The notes under the pieces were generated by a model. That model ran no database searches. It worked only from the letters and a program-made list of their open reading frames with translations, and had not been told where the DNA came from. The translations under genes and the position numbers were made by a program. Positions 35,211-44,462 of a stretch of 64,000 nucleotides of DNA are shown piece by piece (the stretch's first letter is position 1; each line of letters begins with the position of its first letter). The stretch comes from Clostridiales bacterium (GTDB taxonomy: Bacteria; Bacillota; Clostridia; Oscillospirales; Acutalibacteraceae): the NCBI GenBank assembly GCA_024690965.1, contig JAILOG010000004.1, positions 22,593-86,592 on the forward strand. The letters run 5' to 3'.

Positions 35211-36095
35211 TTATTCAGTTTTTTCTATTTTTACACCGTGAGTAACGGGTTTGCATAAATAAACTTTATTGTATTGGCTTTTTAGCGTGGTTACCGCCGC
35301 TTTTGCCGATGCTTCATCTCCGAACAATCCGAAGACCGAAGGTCCGCTTCCGCTCATACACGCGCCGTCAGCTGCCAGTGAATTTAAAAGGGTTATGATT
35401 TCTTTTACTTCTTTTATGTTTAATATATCGGAAAAATCATTGTAAAGCAGGCGGCTTACTTCCGCATAGGAGCCGTTATTGAGCGCTTTCAGCATAGGCA
35501 CTGAGGCATTTTCTTTAAATACTGTTCTTTCATCGGCTCTTTGATACGCTTCCTTTGTGCTGACGTTTAGATCGGGTTTTATAAGCACTATAAAACATTC
35601 GGGCATATCGCTCACGTGTACGATATCGGTTCCTTTTCCCGTTGCCAATGCCGTGCCGCCGTCAAAGCAAAACGGGACATCGGCTCCCAAAGCGCCCCCA
35701 ATATCTTTAAGCTCATCTTTTGTCAGTAAATTGTCGTACAAAGCGTTCATTCCCAAAAGGGCGGCGGCACAGTCTGTACTGCCGCCTGCCAGACCTGCCT
35801 GAACGGGTATATTCTTGTCTATATGTATATCAAGGCCCTCGGGTTCTGCTTTTGAGGCTTTAAAATAAGCCGCAGCCGCCTTATAAACTAAATTGCCCCT
35901 GTCAAGGGGAACACCCTTTGTGTCGCAAAATATATTTATTTTTTTGCCCGCGTTTTTCGATATGGTAATCGTATCGCACAGACTTATTGCCTGCATTATC
36001 ATATTTACTTCGTGATAGTTATCCTCGCGCAGCCTGCCGATATTTAAAGTGAGATTGATTTTTGCGGGCGCGCTTACGGTTACAGTTTTACTCAT
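35211..36095 (-). CDS. ispE: 4-diphosphocytidyl-2-C-methyl-D-erythritol kinase
   Basis: This is a GHMP kinase of the non-mevalonate isoprenoid pathway. APAKINLTLNIGRLREDNYHEVNMIMQ (first motif, residues 9-35), the ATP loop PVQAGLAGGSTDCAAAL and the C-terminal MSGSGPSVFGLF are diagnostic. 294 residues is normal. The start overlaps the aminotransferase stop by 4 bases, so translation is probably coupled. Confidence 0.97.
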   Translation of the reverse strand: MSKTVTVSAPAKINLTLNIGRLREDNYHEVNMIMQAISLCDTITISKNAGKKINIFCDTKGVPLDRGNLVYKAAAAYFKASKAEPEGLDIHIDKNIPVQAGLAGGSTDCAAALLGMNALYDNLLTKDELKDIGGALGADVPFCFDGGTALATGKGTDIVHVSDMPECFIVLIKPDLNVSTKEAYQRADERTVFKENASVPMLKALNNGSYAEVSRLLYNDFSDILNIKEVKEIITLLNSLAADGACMSGSGPSVFGLFGDEASAKAAVTTLKSQYNKVYLCKPVTHGVKIEKTE

Positions 36096-37267
36096 TTTTT
36101 AATCTCCGTCAAAAACTCGTTTATGCGCTTTACGGCTTCTTTTATGTGGTCTAATGAATACGAATAGGAAACTCTTATAAATCCCTCGCCGCAGTCGCCG
36201 AATGCGTTTCCCGGTACAACAGCAACGCGCTTAGACTGCAACAGTCTCATACAAAAATCCTCGCTTGAAAGCCCGGTGCTTTTTATGCAAGGGAACACAT
36301 AAAACGCGCCCAAGCCCTCAAAGCAGTCAAGTCCCATTTTGTTGAAGCTGTCTATTATATATCTGCGGCGCTGATTATACTCTTTTCTCATTCTGAGAAT
36401 ATCCTCATCACCGTTTTTCAGGGCTTCTATTGCGGCGTATTGAGCAGTGGTTGGAGCGGACATAATGGCGTATTGATGAAGTCTTGTCATAGCTTCAATT
36501 ATTTTTTTAGGTCCCAAGGCATATCCCAAGCGCCAGCCTGTCATGGCGTAGCTTTTGGAAAAGCCGCTTACGATGATGCTTCTCTCTTTCATACCGTCTA
36601 TGGAAGAAAGGCAGGTGTGACCTTCTTTAGTGTAGGTCAGTTCGCCGTATATCTCATCCGACATAACCAATATGTTATGTTCTTTTATAATATCGCATAT
36701 TTCTTCAAGCTCGCGCTTTGTCATTATCGCGCCTGTGGGGTTGTTGGGGTAAGGGAGAACAAGCATTTTTGTTTTTTCCGTTATCGCATCGCGCAGCGCT
36801 TGCGGCGTAAGCTTAAAATTATTTTCGGCTTTTGTTTTCAGGGTTACGGGTATTCCACCGCACATAAGGCATATCGGCTCATAGCACACAAAACTCGGGG
36901 ATACTATCAAAACCTCGTCTCCGGGATTTATGAGACAGCGCATACATAAATCTATTGCCTCCGAGCCGCCCACGGTAACTAAAACCTCATTATCGGAGTT
37001 ATAAGATACCCCAAAGCGTCGGCTCATATAATTGCATATTTCGCCGCGTAAAGTCTTAAAGCCGCTGTTTGGCGTATACCATGTTTTTCCGTCACGCAGA
37101 GATCTTATACCCTCTTCTCGTACGTGCCATGGGGTCGTAAAATCGGGTTCGCCGATACTCAACGAAATAACATCGTCCATTTCGTTGGCTATATCAAAAA
37201 AACGGCGTATTCCCGAGGGCTTTAGCCCAACGATTTTGTTATTCAATAAGCTTGTGTGGTCGATCAT
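36092..37267 (-). CDS. Class I PLP-dependent aminotransferase
   Basis: This is a fold-type-I transaminase of the aspartate/PatA-like group. VISLSIGEPDFTTPWHV, VTVGGSEAIDLCMRCLINPGDEVL, PYPNNPTGAI and the PLP-lysine SGFSKSYAMTGWRLGY are diagnostic, as is a C-terminal Arg in FIRVSYSYS. 391 residues is normal. It overlaps both neighbours by 4 bases: the Lrp regulator upstream and ispE downstream. Pairing with an Lrp/AsnC regulator suggests an amino-acid substrate; which one is not known. Confidence 0.93.
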   Translation of the reverse strand: MIDHTSLLNNKIVGLKPSGIRRFFDIANEMDDVISLSIGEPDFTTPWHVREEGIRSLRDGKTWYTPNSGFKTLRGEICNYMSRRFGVSYNSDNEVLVTVGGSEAIDLCMRCLINPGDEVLIVSPSFVCYEPICLMCGGIPVTLKTKAENNFKLTPQALRDAITEKTKMLVLPYPNNPTGAIMTKRELEEICDIIKEHNILVMSDEIYGELTYTKEGHTCLSSIDGMKERSIIVSGFSKSYAMTGWRLGYALGPKKIIEAMTRLHQYAIMSAPTTAQYAAIEALKNGDEDILRMRKEYNQRRRYIIDSFNKMGLDCFEGLGAFYVFPCIKSTGLSSEDFCMRLLQSKRVAVVPGNAFGDCGEGFIRVSYSYSLDHIKEAVKRINEFLTEIKK

Positions 37268-37743
37268 AAAATCATACTCCTGCCGTCTGAAGAGGTACTG
37301 TCGGTCATTTTCACTCCTAGTTCTTTATAAGTCGTTAATATAAAGTGAGTTGCGGTAGACGTTACACATTCCATAGTGGCAAGACGGTTGCTTACAAATG
37401 CGGATACTTCCTGAATTGAGCTTCCCTTAACAAACACTGCGAAATCGTACGCGCCTGCCATAAGATAAAGGTTTTTGACCTCTTTATAGGAAAGAATTTC
37501 TTCCGCGATCTTCTCAAAGCCTGTTTCTTTTTGCGGAACGACTTTCAGCTCTACCAAAACAAAAACATCGCTGCTGTTTGCCTTGTTCCAGTTTATCAGC
37601 ATTTTGTTTCCGCAGATAAGACCGTCCTTTTTCAACTTTTCAATATCTTCTTTCACCTGTTCTTCCGTTTTTCCGGTCAATGATGCAAGTTCTTCCAAAG
37701 TAAGGTTTGTGTTTTCATCTAAAATTTTTATAAGTTCTTTCAT
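37264..37743 (-). CDS. Lrp/AsnC-family transcriptional regulator
   Basis: The N-terminal winged helix (LTLEELASLTGKTEEQVKEDIEKLKKDG) and the C-terminal RAM ligand domain (VELKVVPQKETGFEKIAEEI, VKNLYLMAGAYDFAVFVKG) give the family plan in 159 residues. The ATG at 37743 with AGAGG upstream is preferred to a TTG/GTG-type start 7 codons earlier. It is first in an operon with the aminotransferase and ispE. Confidence 0.93.
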   Translation of the reverse strand: MKELIKILDENTNLTLEELASLTGKTEEQVKEDIEKLKKDGLICGNKMLINWNKANSSDVFVLVELKVVPQKETGFEKIAEEILSYKEVKNLYLMAGAYDFAVFVKGSSIQEVSAFVSNRLATMECVTSTATHFILTTYKELGVKMTDSTSSDGRSMIL

Positions 37744-37778
37744 TACGATACCTCTTTTCCGCAAAAAGTGTTTTTATC

Positions 37779-37807
37779 ATTATATCAATTATATTTCATT
37801 AATTCAA
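37779..37807 (-). promoter_or_regulatory. Promoter of the lrp-aminotransferase-ispE operon
   Basis: Minus strand TTGAAT (37802-37807), 17-base spacer with TG extension, TATAAT (37779-37784). Confidence 0.75.
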
Positions 37808-37885
37808 GTATAATGCAACAGTGCGGCAAAACCGCTGAATTATTACTAAAAAACGCAATAAAATACTTTTCTTGTGAAGGGCATT

Positions 37886-37963
37886 ATGCGTGATATTATA
37901 AAAGAGTTGTTTTTAGGCGAAAACTGTTTGCCGATGGGTTTAGCTGTCCGCGTAGCCGACTGA
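37886..37963 (+). pseudogene. Possible 5' remnant of a gene cut off at a repeat
   Basis: An ATG behind AAGG opens a 25-codon frame, MRDIIKELFLGENCLPMG..., that stops where the dispersed repeat begins. It looks like the N-terminus of a small helical clostridial protein rather than a complete gene. It could equally be chance. Confidence 0.3.
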
Positions 37964-38075
37964 TGAGGCGGAAACTAATAGTTTGGTTTAACCCTCGGTT
38001 TTGCCCTAATGCCGGGCAGGCACCTACTTTCCCATGTGAGAAAGTAGGCAAAGGACACCAAAGGGGGAAACCCGT
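37962..38075 (+). repeat. Dispersed repeat, copy A
   Basis: About 114 bases match, in opposite orientation, positions 47131-47244 with only a few differences. It contains a perfect hairpin, CCTACTTTC/GAAAGTAGG. Both copies keep an open frame with NAGQAPTFPCEKVGKGHQRG, but the frame has different ends in each, so I treat it as a structured repeat and not as a gene. The remaining gap to 38197 shows only the leader of the next gene. Confidence 0.75.
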
Positions 38076-38197
38076 ACGAATTCACTTTGTTTGGCGCGCT
38101 GCATCCAATTACATATTCCAATTTCCGGTAGGAATTTATATCGCTTTTTCGAAAACGGCATAGTATGTATTGTATAAAAACAAAGAAGGTGAATTAT

Positions 38198-38431
38198 GTG
38201 AGCAAGCAATATATTGTAGTAGGTTCCGTTACTTACGCAATGAGAGGCAGAGATGTGCTTTCGGGCAATGCTATAAGCTCTCGTGTAGAAAAAATATCCG
38301 ATTCCAGATTGGGAGGGTGCGGCTACGCGCTTTATGTACCGGATGATTTTGAAAAGGCCGTAAAACTGCTTAAGGAAAACGGTATAAAAATAAAAGGCAC
38401 CTTAAGAGGTGATAATGTTGATATATTTTGA
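38198..38431 (+). CDS. DUF3343 protein (putative Se/S carrier-like)
   Basis: This is a 77-residue protein with a GTG start 6 bases after AAGGTG. IVVGSVTYAMRGRDVL, the motif GGCGYALYV with its single conserved Cys, and a terminal LLKENGIKIKGTLR match DUF3343, a small family with a ferredoxin-like fold proposed to carry sulfur or selenium on that Cys. It overlaps the cysteine-desulfurase gene by 17 bases, a common pairing that supports persulfide or selenide transfer between them. Confidence 0.85.
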   Translation: MSKQYIVVGSVTYAMRGRDVLSGNAISSRVEKISDSRLGGCGYALYVPDDFEKAVKLLKENGIKIKGTLRGDNVDIF

Positions 38432-39572
38432 TAACGCCGCAACAACTTACCCTAAACCGCAGGGCGTTATAAACGCTGTTAACCGTGCTTTGAGGGAGTT
38501 TGGAGGAAACCCCGGCAGAAGCGGTCACAAAATGTCTGTAAAAGCCGCTGCAGAAGTATATAAATGCAGAACAGCCGCCGCAAAACTTTTCGGCGTAGAA
38601 AATACGGAAAATATCATATTTATGTTAAACTGCACAGCCGCCTGCAATACGGTACTTAAAGGTCTGCTTAAAAGCGGAGACCATGTTGTCGTATCGCCGC
38701 TTGAGCACAACGCCGTAATGAGGCCTTTGCACAGGCTGGGAAAGGAAGGGATTACCTACACTGTAGCCGATATTAATGAATGGGACAACGAGTCGATAAT
38801 TGAAGGCTTCAGAAACGCGATAAAACCCAACACGAAACTAATCGTATGCACACACGCGTCTAATGTATGGGGAATAAGAATGCCTGTGGAAAGACTTACG
38901 GCACTCGCTCATATATATCAAATTCCGATAATGGTAGATGCGGCGCAATCCGCCGGCACGCTCCCGATAGATTTGTCGCAGAGCAAAATAGATTATTTGT
39001 GTGTTGCCGGTCACAAGGGTTTGTACGGGCCGATGGGCACGGGAATGCTTATAACATCCGCGCCGCAGAGCATAAGCTCGCTTACACAAGGCGGAACGGG
39101 AAGTTCTTCTATGTCTTTTGAACAGCCCGACTATCCTCCCGATAAGTTTGAAAGCGGCACTCCCAATTTGCCGGGTATATCGGGACTTTGCGCAGGTATA
39201 GACATGGTAAATAAAAAAGGTATTAAATACATTCATCAAAAGGAAACTTATCTTTTCAAAAGAATGTACGACAATTTAAGTAATATTAAAAAAATAAAAT
39301 TATACACGCCGCAGCTCGATGCCGAGAAAACCGTTCCCGTAATATCATTTAACGCAGACGGTATAAGCAGTGAACAGATGGCGGCTATCCTGAGCGACAA
39401 AGGTGTATATGTAAGAGGCGGACTTCACTGTGCGCCGCTGGCGCATATAAAAATGGGAACACAGGATACCGGGGCCGTACGACTCAGCCCGTCGGTTTTT
39501 TCTACCGCGGAAGAAGTGGAACGGGTATCAAAAATAATATCCGATATTTCAAAACGCGGGATACACAGCTAG
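38415..39572 (+). CDS. Cysteine desulfurase-like class V aminotransferase
   Basis: This is a PLP enzyme of the NifS/CsdA type that removes sulfur (or selenium) from cysteine. The N-terminus MLIYFDNAATTYPKP, the PLP-lysine in CVAGHKGLYGPMGTG and the active-site Cys in VRGGLHCAPLAH are diagnostic. About 385 residues. The ATG at 38415 follows GAGG; GTG 38409 and TTG 38418 are also in frame. The His-Lys-Gly-Leu-Tyr-Gly motif is typical of the subgroup linked to DUF3343 and selenium/molybdenum-hydroxylase maturation rather than to Fe-S operons (no iscU or sufB here). Confidence 0.9.
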   Translation: MLIYFDNAATTYPKPQGVINAVNRALREFGGNPGRSGHKMSVKAAAEVYKCRTAAAKLFGVENTENIIFMLNCTAACNTVLKGLLKSGDHVVVSPLEHNAVMRPLHRLGKEGITYTVADINEWDNESIIEGFRNAIKPNTKLIVCTHASNVWGIRMPVERLTALAHIYQIPIMVDAAQSAGTLPIDLSQSKIDYLCVAGHKGLYGPMGTGMLITSAPQSISSLTQGGTGSSSMSFEQPDYPPDKFESGTPNLPGISGLCAGIDMVNKKGIKYIHQKETYLFKRMYDNLSNIKKIKLYTPQLDAEKTVPVISFNADGISSEQMAAILSDKGVYVRGGLHCAPLAHIKMGTQDTGAVRLSPSVFSTAEEVERVSKIISDISKRGIHS

Positions 39573-39584
39573 ACGCCTTTAAAC

Positions 39585-39625
39585 AAGCTCCCTTAAAGCA
39601 TTTTTTGCCGCCGGGGGGCTTTTTG
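39585..39625 (+). terminator. Terminator after the cysteine desulfurase
   Basis: AAGCTCCC (39585-39592) pairs with GGGGGCTT (39614-39621, one G-T pair), followed by a T-run. Confidence 0.6.
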
Positions 39626-39703
39626 ACTTTTATTTCTGTTTTTTTTACAGCAATAATGACAAGAATTTTTTTAAATTACGTTAAAGTTTATCATTTTAAT
39701 GTA

Positions 39704-39732
39704 TTGAATTGTGGGGAGAAATGTGGTATTAT
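39704..39732 (+). promoter_or_regulatory. Promoter of the subtilisin-like protease
   Basis: TTGAAT (39704-39709), 17-base spacer, TATTAT (39727-39732). The leader is about 100 bases and contains a TTACAA/TTGTAA pair that could fold. Confidence 0.7.
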
Positions 39733-39839
39733 ACTATGCAATGATGCAGTAGGATAATTACAATGGGTTGTGTGTTCGCACGGCGGGTTATTTGTAATGT
39801 GTTTTCTCGGGCATTAAAATCATTTTGGAGGTACAAATA

Positions 39840-42800
39840 ATGAAATCCAACAAATTTATGCGTATAGCTTCAATTGTTTTGAGCTTGTGCATGGTTGTTT
39901 CCATGACAGCTTTGTCATCGGTTTCGGCTTCTGCGATAACAAAAGCTGAGCAGGCAAAAAACCACGTTTCAAGACTCAAAAATTTTGATGTTGACGCAGA
40001 CAAAACAGTTACCGCAATTATTACGGTAAGCGGCGACGCTCAGATAGATCTTGACTTAAAGGGCGCGCCTGAAAAATCTGTAAGAAACGCAAGACATAAA
40101 GCGCAGACAAGACAGCAGGCTCTTCTCGGCAGAATGTCTAACAGCTTTGATTACGACTTGGTTTCTACATATTCTACACTTTTTAACGGCGTTGCCGTTT
40201 CCACAAAATTCTCAAATCTTGAGAAGATAGAAGATATGGAATATGTTACCGGAGTTTATCTTGCAAATACATACGGTGTTCCCGATTACAGCGTTGTTCC
40301 CATGACTGAGTATTCGGGCAGAATGATAGGCGCGGATACTATCCACGATTTCGGATATGACGGAGACGGTACCGTTATCGCCGTTCTCGATACGGGACTC
40401 AATATTAATCACGTTGCTTTTCAAGATTACGGCAAGTGCGAAGAGGCACCTCTTACAAAAGCTATTGTAGAAGGAACAAACACAACTAAGCGCGGTACAT
40501 ACGTATCTCAAAAGGTTCCTTTCTCATACGACTACGCTGATGACGACAAAGACGTTGCCGACAAAGACGGTCACGGAACTCACGTTGCGGGTATAGCCGC
40601 AGGTTATGCACAGGCAAGCGACGGCGCTGTTGAATTTATGGGGCAGGCTCCCGGCGCACAGATACTCGCAATGAAAATATTCAAGAGCGAACAACCCGGT
40701 ACCGATTCTTCAATATATATTTCGGCTTTGGAGGACGCTTACCTTTTGGGCGCGGATGTTGTTAATATGTCAATAGGCGCTACAAACGGCTTTACATACG
40801 ACAGCGAGCTTGAAGACGAAGTTTACGGAAACATTTACAAAAAGCTTGATAAGTCAGGCGTTATTATGTGCGTATCTGCAGGTAACGAATACAGCATGGC
40901 ATATAAAAACTATTCTCCCATAGAGAATACCGTTCCCGCTTCTTATACCGATTACGGTTCTGTTGCTTCTCCTTCAACATATCCCAACAATATTTCAATA
41001 GCAAGTATTGAAAACACAAATATGATGATATATCCCATTAATGTGGGAGACAAAGTTTTTGATTATATAGACTCTTCTGAGAGCAAGAAAATGTGGCGTG
41101 ATGCTTTCGGCGGAAAAGAGCTTAAATATGTTCTTATCGACGGCGTTGGTGAAATGGAAGACTACGACGACGCGAAATACCGTGTAAGCGAAGGCGAAGA
41201 CTGGATCGCGGTGGTTTCCCGCGGAGATATCACATTTGAAGAAAAGCTTGAAAATGCTTACGACGCAGGCGCCGCGGGTATGATCTGCTACAATAACCAA
41301 GACGGCGAGATAAGCATGCAGATAGAGTCATTTGAGATCCCCGGCATTTCAATTACACAGGAAAACGGAAACATTTTGAAAGCAAACGCCGAGGATAAAG
41401 TAGGAATGCTTACAGTAGGAAAGGATTATGTTCCGATCAAGAATAAAGACTCCTACAATATGAGCGATTTCAGCTGCTGGGGAACAACAAGTGATTTAGC
41501 GTTCAAACCTCAGCTCACATCTCCGGGCGGAGATATATTCAGCGCAGACGCAAATACAAACGACGGCTATATTGTATACAGCGGTACATCCATGGCTGCT
41601 CCTAACGCGGCAGGTTTATTTGCCTGTATTTTGGAAATGCTCAGAGATGACAGCAAGGGTGATTATGATAAGGCGGAGATATCCGAACTTGCAAAGAATC
41701 TCGCTTTCTGTACATCCGATATAGTAATGGAGAACGAACAAAAGGGCTTGCCTTATTCTCCCCGTAAGCAGGGCGCAGGACTTATAAACGCATACAATAT
41801 GATGTATGCTTCAGCTGTCATAGAAAACTCAGAGATTGCTCTTAAAGGCAGCAAAGACGGCGTGTTTGAGATTTCTTTCTCAATCAGAGGCTTAAATGCC
41901 GAAACAAACGAAACATTCAGAATCGTTCCTACCGTATTTACAGACAACACAATTGTAGATACAGAGGCAGACACTGATATTTATTACAGCGACCTTACAG
42001 CGTTTGATTTGCTTGAAGGCGAATTTGCAAAATGCAGCTTCCCCTCAACAATTACAGTTACAGGTACAGACAGAGTTACCGTAAGCGGTACGGTTAAGCT
42101 TACAGAAGACGGCAAGGCGGTTCTTTCGGACGCATTTGAAAACGGCTTCTTTGTAGAAGGCTTTATCAAGCTTTTGTCAACAGGTGATACATCCGATCTT
42201 CACGCAACTTATATGGGCTATTGCGGAGACTGGAACAAGGCTCCCATATTTGACAGCCTTGATTATACCGATATGATAGATTACACATATACGGTAAATA
42301 CAACTGTTATTGATTCCGAAGGTCAAACATATGCCGACTATGGTTATTCAGCATATGACATGATCTACGGCGAATGTGTAACACTTCCTACAGAGGCTTA
42401 TCTCTATTCTTCAAGCCTTAAACAGGCATTGGGATATGTCGGCGATAACTATTTTGATTATTTTAAATATGAAGACGGCTCAAATGCGTTTTCATCTTAC
42501 GCTTCACTTTGGGGTGTGGCGGATTATATCATTATATATCCTTCTCTTATTAGAAACGCCGCACATCTCATTATGGTAGTTTCCAATGCCGATACAGGCG
42601 AGGTTTATTATGTAGACGATACTCCTTATGCGAGAAAGAACGTTTACGACAACGATAACGAAGCTTATATCAACAGCACTATGTTCTTATGGGACGGCAT
42701 GAACACATATGACGAGAATTCCGAGACCTATAAAAAGTTTATAGACAGCAACACAAAGATTAACTTTGACTTCTATTCTTGGCTTGACTACGACAAGGAT

Positions 42801-44135
42801 ACTCAGGCAAAATTTGAGGCACTTGAGGGAGATTATACAAAGCTTCTCACATCTGATTGGGACAGCAAAAACGTATATTCCATCAGCGCGCTTCTTGATA
42901 ACGACTCTCCTGTTGTAGAGTCAATCAAGTACAACAAAGACGCAAAGACACTTGACGTTACATTTAAAGATAATCACAAAATGCAGATGGTGGGCGTTAT
43001 GGACAGCGTTGACACAGACGGCAAATATGTAGCTCAAGACATTATTTCAACAAAACCCGGCACAAGCTACAGCACAACATTTGATATAAGCGAATGTGTT
43101 GATAACGGCGTGCTTTATATGGAAGCCTGCGACTACGCAATGAACTGGCCCACACAAGAGATTTATATTGAAAACGATAAGCTCGTTATAAAAAGCTATC
43201 TCGTTATGGCGTTTGACGATGAGGGTAAAGAAGACGAAAACGCAAACATTACTCTTGTGGGCAAAGACGGAACCGTATACAAAAACGGCGACGGATTAGA
43301 GGTAGGCGACTATAAAGTATTGCTCGACGGCGAAGAGACAGGTACTGTTCTTACCGTAGACTATTTCGGAGCTAACTTTGCCGCCATTGGCGACTCCTTG
43401 CAGGATGTTACACTTAATGTAGTTCACGGTGAAGACGCATATACACCAAGTGGTAAATTAACTCTTAAAGGTGAAGATACAGAGGCTGAGTTTACTGTTG
43501 ATGTTGCTACCGATGAAGAAACAGGTAAAGAAAAAGAAGTTGAGGGCCAATATGTTACAAGCGTACTGCCCGGCGAATATGTAGTTTGTGTTGACGGAGT
43601 TGAAACAGGGCTTAAAGTTACTGTAGCCGAAGACTCAAGAAACACATTTACACTTGAGTACTTCACCGTTAAATATCACAGCAATACAAAAGAGTATCTC
43701 GGCAAAGCTCCCGAGACAATGTATCTCTTTAAGGGCGCAAACTTTACTGTTGAAGAAAATCCGTTTACAAGAAACGACGGCGTTAAATTCCTTAACTGGA
43801 ATACAGCGAAAAACGACCGCAGCACAGTTTATAAGCCCGGCGATATTTTTGAGAATCTCAGCAAAGACATAGTTCTTTACGCTATTTGGGAAGACACCAA
43901 CCGCGTTATAGACACTGATGAAGATGATCTTATGCTCGGCGATGTTAACTGTGACGGCGATGTTAATATGGAAGACGTTACAACATTGCAGAAGGTAATT
44001 GCGGAGCTTACCAAGTTTGAGTCACTCGGTGAAAAGGCTGAGGCAAATGCCGACGTAACACGTGAAGGCAAAACAAATATGGAAGACGTTGTACTTATTC
44101 AGAAGTTCATAGCACAGCTTATTGAAAAATTCTGA
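39840..44135 (+). CDS. Secreted subtilisin-family (S8) protease with PA, InlB-like and dockerin domains
   Basis: ATG at 39840 follows GGAGGT. Of 1431 residues, 1-33 are a signal peptide (cleavage near SVSASA), about 40-145 a propeptide. The catalytic triad is Asp184 (VLDTGLN), His245 (DGHGTHVAG) and Ser584 (GTSMAAP). A protease-associated insert lies between His and Ser (AGAAGMICYNNQDGE). C5a-peptidase-like beta domains follow (about 670-1150), then two short repeated beta modules (LTLKGEDTEAEFTV and the like), an InlB-like module (GVKFLNWNTAKND...YAIWED), and a C-terminal type I dockerin with two loops, DVNCDGDVNMED and DVTREGKTNMED. It probably degrades protein outside the cell, held on a cohesin scaffold that is not in the window. 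Codon use suggests high expression. Confidence 0.93.
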   Translation: MKSNKFMRIASIVLSLCMVVSMTALSSVSASAITKAEQAKNHVSRLKNFDVDADKTVTAIITVSGDAQIDLDLKGAPEKSVRNARHKAQTRQQALLGRMSNSFDYDLVSTYSTLFNGVAVSTKFSNLEKIEDMEYVTGVYLANTYGVPDYSVVPMTEYSGRMIGADTIHDFGYDGDGTVIAVLDTGLNINHVAFQDYGKCEEAPLTKAIVEGTNTTKRGTYVSQKVPFSYDYADDDKDVADKDGHGTHVAGIAAGYAQASDGAVEFMGQAPGAQILAMKIFKSEQPGTDSSIYISALEDAYLLGADVVNMSIGATNGFTYDSELEDEVYGNIYKKLDKSGVIMCVSAGNEYSMAYKNYSPIENTVPASYTDYGSVASPSTYPNNISIASIENTNMMIYPINVGDKVFDYIDSSESKKMWRDAFGGKELKYVLIDGVGEMEDYDDAKYRVSEGEDWIAVVSRGDITFEEKLENAYDAGAAGMICYNNQDGEISMQIESFEIPGISITQENGNILKANAEDKVGMLTVGKDYVPIKNKDSYNMSDFSCWGTTSDLAFKPQLTSPGGDIFSADANTNDGYIVYSGTSMAAPNAAGLFACILEMLRDDSKGDYDKAEISELAKNLAFCTSDIVMENEQKGLPYSPRKQGAGLINAYNMMYASAVIENSEIALKGSKDGVFEISFSIRGLNAETNETFRIVPTVFTDNTIVDTEADTDIYYSDLTAFDLLEGEFAKCSFPSTITVTGTDRVTVSGTVKLTEDGKAVLSDAFENGFFVEGFIKLLSTGDTSDLHATYMGYCGDWNKAPIFDSLDYTDMIDYTYTVNTTVIDSEGQTYADYGYSAYDMIYGECVTLPTEAYLYSSSLKQALGYVGDNYFDYFKYEDGSNAFSSYASLWGVADYIIIYPSLIRNAAHLIMVVSNADTGEVYYVDDTPYARKNVYDNDNEAYINSTMFLWDGMNTYDENSETYKKFIDSNTKINFDFYSWLDYDKDTQAKFEALEGDYTKLLTSDWDSKNVYSISALLDNDSPVVESIKYNKDAKTLDVTFKDNHKMQMVGVMDSVDTDGKYVAQDIISTKPGTSYSTTFDISECVDNGVLYMEACDYAMNWPTQEIYIENDKLVIKSYLVMAFDDEGKEDENANITLVGKDGTVYKNGDGLEVGDYKVLLDGEETGTVLTVDYFGANFAAIGDSLQDVTLNVVHGEDAYTPSGKLTLKGEDTEAEFTVDVATDEETGKEKEVEGQYVTSVLPGEYVVCVDGVETGLKVTVAEDSRNTFTLEYFTVKYHSNTKEYLGKAPETMYLFKGANFTVEENPFTRNDGVKFLNWNTAKNDRSTVYKPGDIFENLSKDIVLYAIWEDTNRVIDTDEDDLMLGDVNCDGDVNMEDVTTLQKVIAELTKFESLGEKAEANADVTREGKTNMEDVVLIQKFIAQLIEKF

Positions 44136-44162
44136 TATTTGTGAGCTTATACAAAACTAAAT

Positions 44163-44214
44163 AATATCAGCCCGATGCACGGAATAAATCTGAGCATCGG
44201 GCTGATATTTTATT
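44163..44214 (+). terminator. Protease terminator
   Basis: A perfect 16-bp stem (44163-44178 with 44194-44209) followed by TATTTTATT. The stretch from here to the tRNAs (44215-44462) holds only the next two hairpins. Confidence 0.85.
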
Positions 44215-44305
44215 AACTGCTATTTATGCAGAATCGCGGGATATTTGCTTGAACTGCAGCCCGCGATAACGCATTTTTAAGGGAACACTATGCCTCTACG
44301 TCAAA

Positions 44306-44356
44306 AAACAGCTCCGCAAACAAAGGACATTACGCCTTGTGTTCGCGGAGCTGTTT
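44306..44356. repeat. Long hairpin with CTCCGC/GCGGAG arms
   Basis: Twelve-base arms 44306-44317 and 44345-44356 pair perfectly around a 27-base loop that can fold again. It has the same outer arms as the duplicated terminators at 46932 and 47304, so it may be a diverged member of that family. Confidence 0.55.
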
Positions 44357-44432
44357 ATAATGTTAAAAGAATAACACAAAAACGCTCACTAAAGCGGCTT
44401 ATAATTTATTCTTTATTTTTTATTAAAATTTC

Positions 44433-44459
44433 AACCCCCCGGCGTTAGCCGAGGGGCGT
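44433..44459 (-). terminator. tRNA operon terminator
   Basis: On the minus strand CCCCTCGGC, loop TAAC, GCCGGGGGG (one G-T pair), then TTGAAATTTT. It lies just after tRNA-Gly. Confidence 0.6.
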
Positions 44460-44462
44460 TTC

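Noticed and set aside
37963..38163. Plus-strand frame of 66 codons
   Set aside because: Same reason: repeat copy A read through.
43424..43666. Antisense frame in the protease C-terminal region
   Set aside because: Ser/Thr-rich shadow of the repeated beta modules.
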